Assembly: GCF_030867095.1 (NCBI RefSeq)
Contig: NC_081826.1
Coordinates: 248,724,251-248,788,250 of the forward strand
Reading direction: 5' to 3'
Length of the DNA stretch: 64,000 nucleotides
Source of the DNA: Alligator mississippiensis
Taxonomy: Eukaryota; Chordata; Crocodylia; Alligatoridae
Part shown: positions 1 to 12,895 of the stretch, in pieces
Position numbering within the stretch: the stretch's first letter is position 1
Layout of the letters: each line of letters starts with the position of its first letter
Translations under genes and position numbers: made by a program
The notes under the pieces: model-generated
Databases searched by the model: none
What the model saw: the letters and a program-made list of their open reading frames with translations, nothing else
What the model was told of the DNA's origin: nothing

Positions 1-2620
1 GAATCACTAATTTATTGCATGATAGGGACCCTAGTTGCCACCTAGTCCTACCAGCTTTTCAGACACTCACAGCATGGAATTTTGATCTGTGCATGTTTGC
101 CTTAAACTCACTGGGAGATGTGGCCTATTAAACTATCTTGAATCAATCAATCAAAAAACTCTAAACAAATCAGGGAAAATATCTATCATTGCCTAATCTA
201 CAATATATTTAGACAGACACGTATTAATCAACGGTCTCAAGATACTGACGGGCACAATACTATATTTAAGACTTTTGAAGAGCACTGAAAAATTGAGCTA
301 GCAACCTTGAAAACAAGTCTGATCAAAAAAGTCACCTCGGTAGGACCGCCTGAAGGCATAAATATAGGGACTGACATTTGCTCTCCTCCCCTGCAACCCT
401 TCAGATGGAACTTTATGAAGCTTCTGGTGATGGATTATTTTAATTTCTCGATGTCTGTCAGATTAATGGAAAAAATAGATCTGGTTTTTAAATTGTTTTA
501 TCTTTCTAAATGATTTCCTAAGGCATCTTCTTTGAAGAACATACCTGCATTTCTCTTTCTATCCACTTAATGCAAGCTTTGTTATGGCTTTTTTTCCATT
601 TTATCTTTAGTGAATGAATAAGACTGCAACTGATTTCTTCAAGAACAATATGTTTATACTATTTTGTTTACTAATTTAGACACAGCAGTTATTTTCACCT
701 TATCTTGCCCACATGGAAATGGAATTATGAAAACCTTTACATCAGCTGAGATATCCATGTGCAGTGCAAAATGACAAACAAAATGACAATTTAAAAAATG
801 GAACTAGGATGTTCTCTTGAGGTCTGGCAGAAATTTGTTTAACAATAGATTAATAGATCACCACAGATTAATCAGTAGTGTTTCAGGATAATATGGCATT
901 GAGGCCCCAGGTCTGTAATTCAAAATTATTATAGTGGGGTTCATGTGTGTGCCCAGGGGTCTACCTTGTTGGAGCTCAGTGAAAAAACAAGGTTTTATAC
1001 CAGAAGGTCACTGATATTGGAACAGTATGCTATGCTGTTGTTTCAAAGACGAAAACAGAACTCTTTTCCTTTGCCATATTTCCAGTACCTCATTTTTGGT
1101 CAACTTTCTGTTTGCTTATTTGTATTTGTGGAGAAGGGAGGGAGGAAGAGAAGTAATAATGAAAGACTTCATCTTCTTCTAAGAATAAAGAAAAAAGAAA
1201 ATAAACTTTGATAGAGTTCTGCATACAAGAATCTCAGGAACCCTCAGCACGTTGTTTGGCTGCTAAATTTTCCTGACACCTTCACAGATTTTTTTTTCCC
1301 CACACAATACAGAGCTCAATCTAACAAAAAAAAAATTATCCCCACTCCTGCTAAAATCCCCCAAGACACTAGATAGTAAGCAGGGGGTCTACTCAAGGAT
1401 GCTAGCTCTTCAATGTTAGTTTTCCTTCACAAGCATTAAGGAATGTTGAATTGCATTGTGGTGAAAAGAAGTGCGCAATCCAACAATGCATCAAAGACAC
1501 AGCAGGGGCATCTCAATGGGAAACTGCCACTTTGACTTGAACTGAAGAGAGTAGTTAGGTACTCATTAGGAGAATATAGCATAAGATTGCTTCAATATCC
1601 CTACCAGCCACAAGTTATTGAAATGTATCCTTTAAATCTCTAAACAACACAATTATATGGGACACAAACATCTAGTTTTGAAAGCTGTGTTTACTGTCCA
1701 TTTATAAATATTTACTACATGAACAGTTATAAAGTGGTAATGGCATAAATATATATTAAAAAAGAAGAAAACTGGAAGTTTTTGAAAGAAAATTGCAGGT
1801 AATTTTGGCATTTTTGTAGAACATTCTAGGGCTCTCATATTATTCAAATAAAACAAACTTCAAGTGGGATTTAACGGAATTTGAGTCTTTTCCAAAGCCA
1901 AATGGCCTACGTCAGGGTCAAATTAGACAAATCTAGATAATCCTATTATTTGAAAGGATATAAGGCATTGTTTTATCAGTATCTATTTATAATATTAAAC
2001 TAATGTGAAACGAAGCAATTCGCTAAGTTAGTGTAAGTTCTATCTGGACATAGCTTTTATTTCTCATGTACTCTACACAGAAAAATATAAAGCTGCAAAA
2101 AGAATTGATAACTTTTGCCATAAAATGATGTGACGTAACAAATCTGTCACACTGCTACTTAAAGCTGAATATTGAAAAATACCTTTATTTAATATGCAGA
2201 ATGCAAACACTGCTATTTCCTGGGTTCACCTGCTGTTAAACACTTGCATATATACATTACAAAAAATTAGCTTCTTGCCTTAGTTTTTTGTTAAACTCCT
2301 GATGACACTAGCTGACTAGCCAGTTTACAGTGCTAGCAAGCTGACTAAGTATATATGTACATCAATACTCCCATAAACAGTAGGGCCTTCTAATGATACC
2401 ACGTCTCAACAAAACTTCAAGCTGGTTCTATCTGTACACAGAATCAGATACAAATGGAGTTAAAGACCAAAGGACAAACCTTCAAGTGACAAGTCTACAG
2501 ACAGAACTGCTACACTACTACCACATACTGCTACACCACCACATACAGAATCTGATCCAGTAAGTTTCATGCAATGTAATGATTTTGGTTTTCACCTGGG
2601 TATATTCCACAGATAGTAGA
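1..2620. other. No gene seen; AT-rich, probably XRCC4 intron
   Basis: I see no coding exon, RNA gene or clear repeat here. The open frames are short and without recognisable motifs. By synteny with human this should be the first intron of XRCC4 on the - strand, which is inference only. Confidence 0.4.
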
Positions 2621-3383
2621 TGTCATGACCCAAAGGTCTGATTTTTTGTGTGTGCTTCGGCACTAAGAATTATCCCCGTGGGTTTACAACTTCATTGTAC
2701 GGAGGAGTTCTGCTGCACAGAGAACCCGCGTGCAAAGGAGAACGTTCCCGCCACTTTGCAGCTGTCTTTCCAGGGTGCATTTTCTTTGCAACACAGAAAT
2801 GCACGGTACAAAGGAGTTCCCGCTCTTCGCGTGCAAATTCGTGCCCCGCAATTGGCTAGTGCTAAATTATTCCCACGTGGCGGCTAGTGATTGGCCTGCT
2901 AGCTGTATAAGAGGCTTGAGCAGTTTCCGCCCAAGCCGAAGAGGACTTTGCATCCATCTCGTGGGGACTCTGGGTGTGCGCGGCAGGGTAATAGAAACCC
3001 TGTGTGTTACTCATAGGAGTTTGGTGGCCTGATCCACCGCCCACCTCTTCCCGTCTTCAAGCGGTAACTTTCTATAAGACGTATCAATGAGTTTTCTATT
3101 CTGATGCGTGCTTGTCCTGGACATCCGGAGTTCTGTCTGCATGGAGCCTAGCAAACTCCACGTGATTGTTCGTGTTTTCTGTTTGTAACCACAACTCAAG
3201 CAAGTTTTCAGCCTGCACTGCGACCATCTCGGTGTAAGTAAACAATCTTAAAATCAACCGTCAAGTGTCTGTGCCTAATTCTAGCTCAGCGCCCGCCCTC
3301 TCCGACCTGGCCTGCCCAGGCTGCTGGCCACAGCCCGCGTGCAGAGCGACGAAAAGGGCCCGGGTTCCCGCCCGGCCTGCACA
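2621..3383 (+). mobile_element. Solo LTR with 5-bp target duplication
   Basis: This 763-bp unit starts TGTCATGACC and ends GCACA, the TG...CA layout of a long terminal repeat. It is flanked by the perfect 5-bp duplication gtaga (2616-2620 and 3384-3388). A TATAA box lies at 2906-2910, after an inverted CCAAT motif. A second copy in the opposite orientation lies at 16321-17137. No gag, pol or env sequence is attached, so it is a solo LTR left by recombination. A 5-bp duplication fits ERVL-like or Gypsy-like elements, and I cannot decide between them. Confidence 0.85.
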
Positions 3384-3584
3384 GTAGATAATAAGACAAT
3401 ATTTGTAGCCAAGAGGGGTATAAACATAGACTATATAAGTTTAAAACCATAAGAGATTAGCCGGAGATATGATCGCTGTAATGCTTGCCAACTCATACTT
3501 TAAAAAATGAAGTATATTACATATTGTTAATACTATTTAGCTCCCTTTAATGCTGCCTAGAGAGCAGGGGGGGGGAGGGGGGGG

Positions 3585-3637
3585 GCTGGACCTGATGATC
3601 TGCAAGGTCCCTTCCAGCCCCTAACAATCTATGAATA
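3585..3637 (+). mobile_element. CR1 LINE 3' tail fragment
   Basis: The stretch carries the typical CR1 ending: GGACCTGATGATCT, then AAGGTCCCTTCCAGCCC, then a short ATCTATGAATA tail. Only the 3' end survives, as in most 5'-truncated CR1 insertions. A G-rich run (about 3567-3586) precedes it. Confidence 0.75.
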
Positions 3638-3832
3638 ACAGAATTACCTGATATATAATGGATGTCTAAAAGGTAGCTGCAGTGTAATTAAGTATATACA
3701 TTTATCTGGGGTTAAAATACCTCCATGTGGCAAAACTACTTATGAGTAATTTCGAATCCAATTAGGTTATACAACTACACTTCCTTCCCCATCATCTTCT
3801 CAGAGATAATGGGACAAGGTGAAATTCCATGT

Positions 3833-4835
3833 CTAAGGCCTTGTCTGTACTGCTTTATTTACATAGGCATAGTTACATCAGTGTAACCCACTAGTATATA
3901 TACCCACAGTGAAAAGTGACTTGTGTTAGGGTGCATACAGATGTTTAGTCAGGGTGTATAGATGTTTAGCCAGCCTGCTGGGGAGGCACTCTAACTATGG
4001 CACTTTACATAAAAGCGCCATAATTAAGAGCACCATTGAACCCAACAGGTATTAATTACTCGTGGGGGGGGGGGGGTGTTCAGAGACTGCCTGCAGTGGC
4101 CCTGGTCAGCAGGTGGGGGCACTCCAGCAGCTTCCCAGGAGACTGCTGCACTGCCCCTGCCCTCAGTCCCTTCCCACCAGAGGGGGCACCACATACCCCA
4201 CCCCACATACCCCCACCCCAACTACCCCTGCTGAGGTCTTGGGAGAAGCCAGGCTAGGCCCATGTGATGAGGGGGGCTCCCTTCCCCCACATGAGCCACT
4301 TAACAGCAGCAGCCTCCTGTTTGCACATCTGGAGCTGGGGCAAAGGGAGAAACTGAGCCCCTCCACTTCATACGTCCTGACCAGCTCCCCCCAAGAACTC
4401 AGAAGGGGTAGCCGGGCTGGGGCTGCATAGTAGGTGGGCTCCAGTCCCACCCCCCACCCAAGCCTCCTGACAGCAGCAGCACATAGCTGCCGGTTCAGCT
4501 TTACCACCGCCAGAGTTTGCAGGGGTGGGAGAACAGAGCCCACACCCCCAGTTACCTCAGCTGGGGACTGGGGGAGGGGGAAGCCAGGTCAGGCTGGTGT
4601 GGTGGGGAGGGGCTCTGTTCCTCACCACCCTGCCCCAGCTCGGGCTGCTGCAAAGCTAAGCCAGCAGCTGCATGCTGTCGCAGTCAAGAGGCTGGGGTAG
4701 AAAGGGTAGGGGAATGGAGCCCCACCTCCCCCATCAGACCCAACCCAGCTCCCCCCCCAAGACCCCAGCTGGGATAGCTGGGGGGGTCCACAAGGCAGGG
4801 GGGGCTCCCTAATCGCAACCTGCCCAGTTTCTTGA
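3833..4835. repeat. DNA-element end plus GC-rich low-complexity block
   Basis: The start (3833-3900) carries AAGGCCTTGTCTGTACTG, similar to the terminal inverted repeat of an abundant amniote MITE. I cannot find the matching right end. From about 4060 to 4830 the DNA is C/G-rich with many overlapping open frames on both strands, which is a composition effect. I see no domain in any of them. Confidence 0.4.
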
Positions 4836-5038
4836 CAGTAGTTTTAAAGTGTGCTGGGATCAAACTGAGTTGAATTTATTGGCAACAGGCAGTACTGTTT
4901 ATAAGTTTGTTTCTGATCATTTTTGTTTGTAATTTTGTTTTACATAATTACTTCTGTATGACTAGTAGTGCAACATAATAAAGCATTTTCAAGCTGTACA
5001 TCTGGGAAGTGTTTTTGCAAAAAGTGGAAACTCTACAC

Positions 5039-5251
5039 CAGGGGTTGGCAACATTTTTGGGCAGTGCCCAAAACACACACATCCTTGACTTGTAAGATGT
5101 TGGTAGATGGCAGGGGAACTGAGAGGGACTCAATCCGTGTTGTAGCAGTGCAGCCCCAGCCCCTTCCCACTATCCTCCCCAAGGTGTGTACCAAGCAAAA
5201 TGCCTTCACATGCCACCCTCTGGCACCTGTGCCATGGGGTGCCTACCCCTG
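5039..5251. mobile_element. Short hAT-type MITE
   Basis: The element begins CAGGGGTTGGCA and ends TGCCTACCCCTG, a matching inverted pair typical of hAT elements. The flanks ctctacac (5031-5038) and ccgtacac (5252-5259) agree at 6 of 8 bases, the duplication length expected for hAT. It has no coding capacity. Confidence 0.75.
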
Positions 5252-6862
5252 CCGTACACCTCATCCAAACCAAATTTTAAGGTAATCAGAATCCATATTA
5301 GTTAACCAATACATACTAGTATCATACATTAAAATCTAGGCTCAGTAAAAACTGAAGTCTCATAATACAGGGTCCTTTGTTTGCAATGCCATTTGGACAC
5401 TAAGAATTTTCACAGGGAATTTTTTCTTTCAGTGCAATCTTTTTATTTTGTTTTTATTTGCCAGGCTAAAATAACATTTCAAATGCTTTTAAACTTGCTT
5501 ATAATAAAGCTAAATCTACTCTTTATTTGGTTTCCATAAATAAGCAGACAAAATCATAATATAATGTTCTAAGTAAAAGCGTGCATTTAAAAATTCCTAA
5601 GTCCCATAATTTTTAGAAAACTGTTTTGTGATTTCTTTAATAATTGAGCAATACTAAATTGCTATAGTAGAGAAGATTTAATAGAGATGTTGCATAAATT
5701 TAATCTTTTTTTAGTCAAGGAAATTTATATCTTGATTTAAAAAATACAGGAGAAAAAATATAATTTTTTCTATAAATACATTCAATAGGTTACCAAGAGA
5801 AAACTTCAGGACTTCAGAATTCCTTTAGCATTATACCAAGGAGACTTTAGTCTATCTAAGCAAATAAAAAAGCGGGCAAGAAACAAATTATTTTCTATGA
5901 TGCATGGCATTCACTAAAGTCAGTGCTTCCACCCAGACAATCCCAAACTTAAAAAACTGTACTCTATGCATTACTTCTATTTCAAGACTTTTTCCTAAGT
6001 AGCAACATTTAATATAAGTCAACACAATAGTTTTCTGCTTCTAACAACTTTTTAACCCATTCTAATTTGTTCAGAGTCAATGCAAATCTTTCCTCACTTT
6101 TGTAAAGCTTCTACCATAAACTGGACACAGCTGACTGCATTTGGAAAGCCCTGTGCTCCCTCTTTCCTGTCCAGCTACTGTGTTGAAAAGGGTGGCCTCT
6201 AAGATCCTTTTGTAGACCTATAAACAAACAATCCCTTTCATAATCATTTGCCTCATTTGTAAAAACAAATGCAACTTGTTATAGGATATACAGCCTCACT
6301 CTTGCTCTTGCATTAATTTTCCTTTCCCAAGATAATAAGCAATTTGGCAAAGTTCTTGCTCAGGAGCACAAAAGTTCTCAGTCTTTGCTGTAACTGGTTC
6401 ACTTGCACAGTCACAGATCAGACTCCCATATTTTTTTACCATCTCTGATCTATCCATCTGGTCTGTTTGGGGACACCCATACATACAATGTTAGATTGAA
6501 AACTCATTTACAAGTCTGTACAGCAGATGTAGGATTGTTTGTATTATTTCAATAATTCTCAAAACTTTCAATTCCGCAGTACCTTTTGTAAAATTACTAA
6601 GGTGTCTCTGAGGGAGGAGTAATACTGATCGTCTCTCCTTATCCATATGATGAAAATATCTAATTGCTTAACTTAACAAGTTTTCTCATCAGATACGCTA
6701 GTTAGATTTATTTACTTAGATCAACGAACAAAAATAACTTAATCATTTATTTTCTAAATTTCTCCTCAGCCCATGTGAATTGTAGTTATACCTAATCTAG
6801 TAAATATTTTGTATCTCATATAAGGAATGCACCTGCCTCTATTATGGAAATAGCTTTAAAAA
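5252..6862. other. No feature recognised
   Basis: AT-rich sequence without a recognisable exon, RNA gene or repeat. The 62-codon frame on the - strand (6296-6484) has no family resemblance I know. Confidence 0.4.
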
Positions 6863-7421
6863 TCTAATATAATAAAAGGCTTAGTCTGTCTGTTTGTGCA
6901 TCTGTCTGCCTGTCCGTAATGCTTTTGGCCAACTGCACATGCACCGCCGAGAGGGTGGGCAGCGATTGGTGGCACGGCCCGGGCTGCGCATGCCCAAGTT
7001 TGCACCCTTGCCAGGGAAGTCTGTGGCAGCAGGAAACACGCCCCGGCAGCCCGAGCATTGGGGCTTCCCCCTCCCCCGCCTCCATGCCTGAGGGCGAAGG
7101 GAGTGGGGATCGCAATGGCGGTGCTCCCTCGACACCTGGGCTCAACCACCCCGAGAACACCCAGCACGGAGTGGGAAGCGGCGGGCTGGGAGGGAGGGAG
7201 ACAGACATGGATTAGGTGGACACGGAGCAGGGGGGTAAAGCAGGGCTGGACTTGGAGTGACGGAGGGGTGAGGGTGGAGTGGGGCTGGACCCAGAGTGGT
7301 AGGGGTAAGGAGGAGGGAGTGGGGTCAGACCCAGAGTGGGGGAGGGGAAGGGGGAAGGCACAGAGCTGGACACAGGGCTCTGCCCCATTCCCCCCAACAT
7401 TCTTGATGGGCAATTTGCTAG
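6863..7421 (+). mobile_element. Non-autonomous Helitron-like element, copy 1
   Basis: The element starts TCTAATATAATAAAAGG after an A and ends CTAG before a T, the TC...CTRR ends and A/T target known for Helitrons. A short hairpin precedes the end: CCCA (7393-7396) pairs with TGGG (7407-7410), seven bases before CTAG. The 5' part has GTCTGTCTG-type repeats and the inside is GC-rich. Two related copies lie at 44221-44648 and 44699-45714. No Rep/helicase gene is present. The long overlapping frames inside (up to 196 codons) are composition artefacts. Confidence 0.7.
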
Positions 7422-8139
7422 TTAATTCTAATAATCTTCTTTGCATTTAAAAAACTCAAACACTTTATAGTGTTATCAAACCTGTACAGAGGCTGGTGGA
7501 GAAGAGGCATGGATAAGCCTAGTGACTTGCTCTAGGTTACACAACTCAGGTGCAGAGTCAGGAAAAGAATCTAAGTAAACCTTATCTTTAGAATAAAATC
7601 CATGCCCTTGAGGTAATTTTCAATTTGCTCCTTAAAGCAAAACAAAGTAATAATATTTAGAATAATAATAATATTTAGAATTTAAACAATTATCTGATCC
7701 CTAGTGCTTTATGAACTTTTATTTTTGAAATGCTGCTCTTGGGCCTCATGTACTCTGGGGTTTTTAAAAAGGAGCAATTTAAACAGCAATTTAAACAGTA
7801 CTGCCAACAATATATGGTGTTTTGGCCAGCAACAACATGATATCATCTTACAGCGTGCTAGCCTACATACATACCAGGATCTAGTCTATAACACAATTTA
7901 GGCTTACGCACACTTGACACCTACAGCTTCCCTGGTATCTATGACCAGCATTGACCTGTTTGCCAGATAGGCAGCTAAGAAGATAACATCTGAGCCTTAT
8001 TATTCACGGTGGTGGGTTAAGAGAACATTTGAACCTAAGCTCACATTGATTGTACCTATTTGTTCTAAGCCGCTTGGTTCTCCCCACAACAGACAAAGCA
8101 AAATTTAGCTAAATCTTGTTCCTTTTATGGACTACTCTC
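7422..8139. other. No feature recognised
   Basis: AT-rich non-coding sequence with a short AATAATAATA run near 7650-7680. I see no gene or clear repeat. Confidence 0.4.
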
Positions 8140-8228
8140 TTTAAGAACATAAGAATTACCATTTACCGAGTCAGACCATAGATCCACCTTGTTTAGTAAC
8201 CCGTGTCACACGGTGGCAATAAAATGTA
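8140..8228 (+). mobile_element. Old LINE-like fragment (CR1/L3 type)
   Basis: The motif AAGAACATAAGAATTACCAT followed by GAGTCAGACCATAGATCCA is a diverged copy of an amniote interspersed repeat that I associate with CR1/L3-type LINE tails. Only about 90 bases are recognisable. The exact family is uncertain. Confidence 0.5.
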
Positions 8229-8339
8229 TCTATTTTCTACAGAATACCAGTAAAGCCCCTCATGAAAAAATAAATGATTTTATCTAATAGGTTGATTAAA
8301 TATTTGGTTTAAAAGGCCCAGAACTCATAAAATATCAAG

Positions 8340-8682
8340 TACAATAAAAGTTCTGTTAGCCGGCATCTTACAAGCCAGCATGCTGCCCTAACCAGTATGC
8401 TGGCTTGTAAGATAAAGTGCCCGCCATGGCACTTCCAGTTTCTCCAAGCCCCCATGGCCTGGGGCAAAGCAGCCTGCACTGCCGAGCCCCCACGACCTGG
8501 GGGCATAACAGGCTGTGTGGGGCCTGTCTCCCTGTCCCGCGGGGCCCGTGAGAGGGGCAGCGGGACGCCCCAGACGCAGCAGAAGCAGCGGCGGCCAGAG
8601 CCTCTCAATTAACAGGCATATTTTGTTATCCGGCATTCCCCATTCCTGGGAGTTGCCGGATAACAGAGCTTTTACTATAGTA
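8340..8682. mobile_element. Tigger/pogo-like MITE
   Basis: The left end ACAATAAAAGTTCTGTTAGC and the reverse complement of the right end (ACTATAGTAAAAGCTCTGTT) form an imperfect inverted pair of about 27 bp. TA dinucleotides lie at both edges, as expected for Tc1/mariner-superfamily elements. The ends contain TTAGCCGGCA and TGCCGGATAA, as in Tigger families. The GC-rich middle has no transposase. Confidence 0.7.
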
Positions 8683-10346
8683 GGGTTAGAGTGTAGTTGT
8701 GATGGTCCAGGATATATGTGAAAAGCAAGGGTTGGGGTTTTTTGATGTTATCTTTTACGGAACCAACTGGGAGAAATAGTAGACAAGCTTTCAGGCATGA
8801 AGTATATTTATTTAATGTGTTGCTTATATTTTTCCATCCACTAGAGATGTCTAAAATCTCCCATATCCAAATAACGGAGAAAGGTACCAGACATCTAGAC
8901 ACGAAGATGATTGATCTAATGAGGGTCACTTCATGTTTACATAGATGTAGGACAGTAATGGCTACAGACACCCACATATATGTCCACATAACCTGACGAG
9001 CACCAACACAAAACAATACAATTCAGAGGGCAAGGCTGCTCATTTAAGAAACAAAAATTGTCAGTGAAGGACTACCTTTGTACAGTCTTCTTTTAAAAGA
9101 TGTGTAACATCCCTGGCCTTGTTCTTCAAGTCACAAGATTTGAAATAATATAAGACTTGCAGGTCAAACATCTTAAAGGTATTAAGATATTTAAAGATGC
9201 AGATGGGTGTATAGGGGAATTTTCAGAAGTGCCTAACTCCACTAGAATCAGCACGAATTAGATACTGAGATACTTTTAAAAATCCTACTGAGCAATTAAT
9301 AAATATGTTTAGTTTAATTTGGCATTCAGATACTTTAAAAATACATTTAATAATTTGATCCCTTTTGATCTGGCATCCGATACCAAATATTGCAGTGATG
9401 CTTGTTCTAGAAATGTCCTTTCTTTTGGATAATTCACAGACCAATGCGCAGCATCCCACCTGAGTCAGCAAGTCTGACTGACATAAGCAGCAACAAAAAC
9501 TGCTGACATAAGCAGGATTTTCTTTAGAGACTTTTTTAGGATTTTAATGTTTTAAGGAATGACACTTGCTGTTCTACACAGTATCACTCATAGTCATTAA
9601 CCATGTCACTGACCTATAGTTCTGTACACACTGTAGTAATGAGACCGAGGCACCATACAATGCTGCAATAATGATGTGCTGCCATCATTTGCATCTGTCT
9701 CATGCGATATATCAACTTGCACCTTGCTTATTGTATGTCTGAGGTATCCCAAGTTCAATACCATGTAGATCAAGGTGGATAAGAGACACAAAAGACAACT
9801 TTTGTGTTTTTCTGATGAATGACAGGCAACAACCCAGCTGCCTTCTCCAAACATATTGTATGTAACCCCAGCATAAACATGGCAGGATGGAATGGTACCA
9901 CATGTGGACACCTGTCTGGCCCACCATATTTATCCTTCACAATTTCTCTTGTGCCTTAACATTCTTGTCAAACCCCGCTCTGTGAAACCCCTGCAGGATA
10001 CTTATGTCATCCACAGAAATTCATGCTATAACATGGGGGTGACATTTACATGCCCCCCTCCCCCTCATCATTTTATGAAAACAGCAATTTCAAAGCACAA
10101 GAGCCAATACTGTTACAGATCTGTTCCCTGTCATAAGCCAGAGGAACTTATGTTGTGGCAAAAATTTGGGTCTAAGTACATCACCATGTGAATTCCAGAT
10201 AACGTTACCCTGCTAAGAGTGATGTAAGGCATCTGAGAAGGGTGTTGGGTGCAGATTTTGTGATGTGAGCAGAGCACAGGTAAGAGCTGTGCACACACCT
10301 ACTATAAAGGGTGTGTGTGGGCAAAGTTCGGTGTGTGTGTCTGGAC
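8683..10346. other. No feature recognised
   Basis: No exon, RNA gene or clear mobile element found. Open frames up to 113 codons on either strand carry no known motif. Confidence 0.4.
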
Positions 10347-10361
10347 TATATATATATATAT

Positions 10362-10414
<53 letters not shown>

Positions 10415-10427
10415 TATATATATATAT
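10347..10427. repeat. (TA)n-(AC)n-(TA)n microsatellite
   Basis: An AC run of about 49 bases (10364-10412) is bracketed by TA runs (10347-10362 and 10413-10427). Slippage of the AC run would be expected to vary its length between individuals. Confidence 0.95.
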
Positions 10428-11170
10428 TCACTTCGATTTATATATAAATGCGGAGGTTCCTGGTGCTGAGCCCAGTCGCTGTGGGTCCCAGGGGCCCTTA
10501 CCCTGAGAGATCTTCTGTCTGCCACCAGAGCAGAAAGGGTTGGCTCCCTGGGCTCTTCCCTCCGAGTGTGTCTACCGCATAAAGTAGCGGCCCTCTGCTT
10601 TGATCAGTAAGCATTACCCTATCCTGTTCTTCCCTTCTGGGTTGTTGGGGGTCTTATTCTCGGCGTGTGTCCAATGAACATCAGAAACCACTGCCTGAGA
10701 TGCAGTCATCTCTACCCCAGTGACCGGAGCCGAACTGAATAAAGTTCCCCTTTCCCTTATAATAAAGTTTAGCCTTCTTACTGTTGTTGTAATTGGATAT
10801 TGTTGGATAAGGATTTGTATAGCATTGGTATTAAGATAAGTATAGGCAATATAGGATTTGATAGGTAATTAGAATTTATAGTGACTGTTAGGACTAAGTG
10901 GGTTCCTGTGTAGTTGCATAGCATATGATACTTACCTGTTCTTGTTAGTTTTATAATAAACTGTTGATTCGTGTCAGTAACATCTTAGTGCGAGTCCTAA
11001 TTAATCAAATCATAACTAATTACCAGGTGGATTTGGTGGTGATAGTTAACAGATGGACTGGGGCGTATCTATCTCAGGGCCAAAGACCCCCTCCTCATTT
11101 GCTGCTGCACTGTAGGGGGAAGCCGCCCATTGAGCGACCCTAATTAATTAGGCGCTAATTAAGTCTGTGC
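10428..11170 (+). mobile_element. Possible LTR-retroelement fragment
   Basis: The stretch has several poly(A)-type signals (AATAAAG at 10738-10744 and again near 10762, then ATAATAAACTG near 10952). These are followed by a segment resembling an LTR R/U5 part and a possible primer-binding region. I could not find matching LTR ends or a target duplication, and no coding region is visible. An ordinary old repeat is the alternative. Confidence 0.3.
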
Positions 11171-12659
11171 GCAACACTTACTGCTTCAGTGTCACTATCA
11201 TGCGTACTCACACTACTAAATTTATAAAGCACCACCCCACATATTCTTGTAGCTGGTACGTGCCAGGAAGATGCAGGATTTTTTATTCGAATTCAGTACT
11301 CCATGTGCTTTTTGTACATTTATAATTATGGTGGCTCACCAGAATGCAGTAGTTACCCACATTCAATCCATGGTACCCTATTGCAGGTTTCTGGCATCAT
11401 CATAGATTCACTGCTTGCATCTAGGGTTGATGACAGGGGATGGGATTTCAAAGCAAATGAGTTTCTTCGAAATGTCATATCATCTACTGTTGCAAACTGG
11501 CAGACCTTGCTTCTATATAGGTTATGTCCCAATGTTACACACATTATTGATACTCCTGTCATCTTTCTTAGGCCACCTTAGAAGGTTAGATAAATATGTA
11601 GGTGTAGCAAACTACATGAACATAAAATTTCACACATTTTACACCTGTATTTTAAGGCATCCTACCATGTCAGGGATGGTATAAAAGAAAACTAAGAAAC
11701 TGGTATGTGGTATATCCTTATTTCCAGCTTTACAAACGTACTTGTGCAAATTTATACAAACCAAGATTTGTAGCAAGTCTCCTTAGGCCTTTAAACATTC
11801 TCTTGTCTATTCAAGTATATCAAACCCCAAGATAGTAAGACCATGAGTTAGAACACAAACAAAAGGAGGACCAAATGCTTCTTTTAATCTTATCCTATCA
11901 TAAATCGGAATGTTCTGGAAAACAACAAATTAATCCCCTCTTGCCAGAGAGATGGGCAAGTTTTAACTGCACAGTATGGCACACTCCTCTTATGTGCCTA
12001 CTGAATTTGTGAATAAATTTGTTCAACTGCAGAATACAATACCAGTCCCAATTTGCTGACTATTGCTTATATGTAACAAACAACAGCTTAAATAACTTAA
12101 GTACATATCACAAATGGGCCCCACTGTCTATAACTTTACCTGCACCAGAATCAGAAAAAAGGAAAGTAGCTGTTGGGGGATGTTACAAGCTTTGAAAATG
12201 TCAGAAGCTGGGTAGATTCAGGGCTGCACTCCCCCCTCATTTTCAAGACTTCTAAGAGCAGCCCTGGTAATTATACAAACCAAGGTTCACAGCACATCTT
12301 AGGATATAGGTATACTGCTTTTCTTATTGTATACTGATTTTATCCTGGTGAACACACATTTGTTTTCTAATCATACGTGTAAGTATGTCATGCCAAGAGC
12401 CCAGGTACTTTTAACTTCAGTCTAGTTTTAGTTGTTATCAAAACAATCTAAAACAGCTCTTCTTGCTGTCACGATAATTTTTCACTTTATAAAAATATAG
12501 AAGGAATGTCGAGGGATATTTTAAAAAGTAACAGCATCACGCACACAATATTTGTACATATTCTTTATAGATACTGTGCAACAAAATTTCACTATGGTAT
12601 ATGGCTTAAATTATGTAAACACTGAACAATCCCTTCAGTAGTAACTGTATTCAACATTA
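11171..12659. other. No gene; holds one old dispersed repeat
   Basis: Mostly unremarkable AT-rich DNA. The part 11935-12085 resembles 16140-16290: both share AGAGATGG(G/A)CAAGTTT, CCAGTCCCAATTTG and nearby words in the same order. They are probably two old copies of one unnamed repeat. Confidence 0.45.
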
Positions 12660-12785
12660 TAGCAAGCAGAAAGGGGTGTAGGTTGTAGCTGTGTTGGTCT
12701 AAGGACATAAGCAGACAAGGTTCCTTGGGTGAATCTGATATCTTTTATTAGACCAACCCAAATAGTTGGAAAATAATTATTAGGC

Positions 12786-12815
12786 AAGCTTTTGGGTTCA
12801 AAAACCCTTCGTCAG
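12786..12815 (-). ncRNA. Hammerhead-like core, left arm of copy B, degenerate
   Basis: This is the exact mirror of 12866-12895: CTGACGA, an extra A, a five-pair stem II and AAAA where GAAA is needed. The change hits the conserved G12, so cleavage is not expected. Confidence 0.4.
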
Positions 12816-12865
12816 GCTAAGGAAGTTTCAGCAGTTGGTATGTGCTCTGCTGAAACTTCCTTAGC

Positions 12866-12895
12866 CTGACGAAGGGTTTTTGAACCCAAAAGCTT
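12866..12895 (+). ncRNA. Hammerhead-like core, right arm of copy B, degenerate
   Basis: CTGACGA (12866-12872) is followed by one extra A. Stem II is GGGTT (12874-12878) with AACCC (12883-12887). Then comes AAAAGCTT, where a hammerhead needs GAAA. The layout is that of a type I hammerhead as reported for Penelope-like elements. The missing G12 makes it probably inactive. Confidence 0.4.

Noticed and set aside
6856..7446. 196-codon frame on the - strand
   Set aside because: It covers the Helitron-like element almost end to end and has low-complexity proline/serine composition. No Helitron Rep or helicase motif is present.
10213..10506. Frames over the AC microsatellite
   Set aside because: They only translate the dinucleotide repeat.
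11303..11684. Frames of 89-92 codons considered as a Harbinger transposase remnant
   Set aside because: No conserved transposase block could be recognised in any of the six frames.
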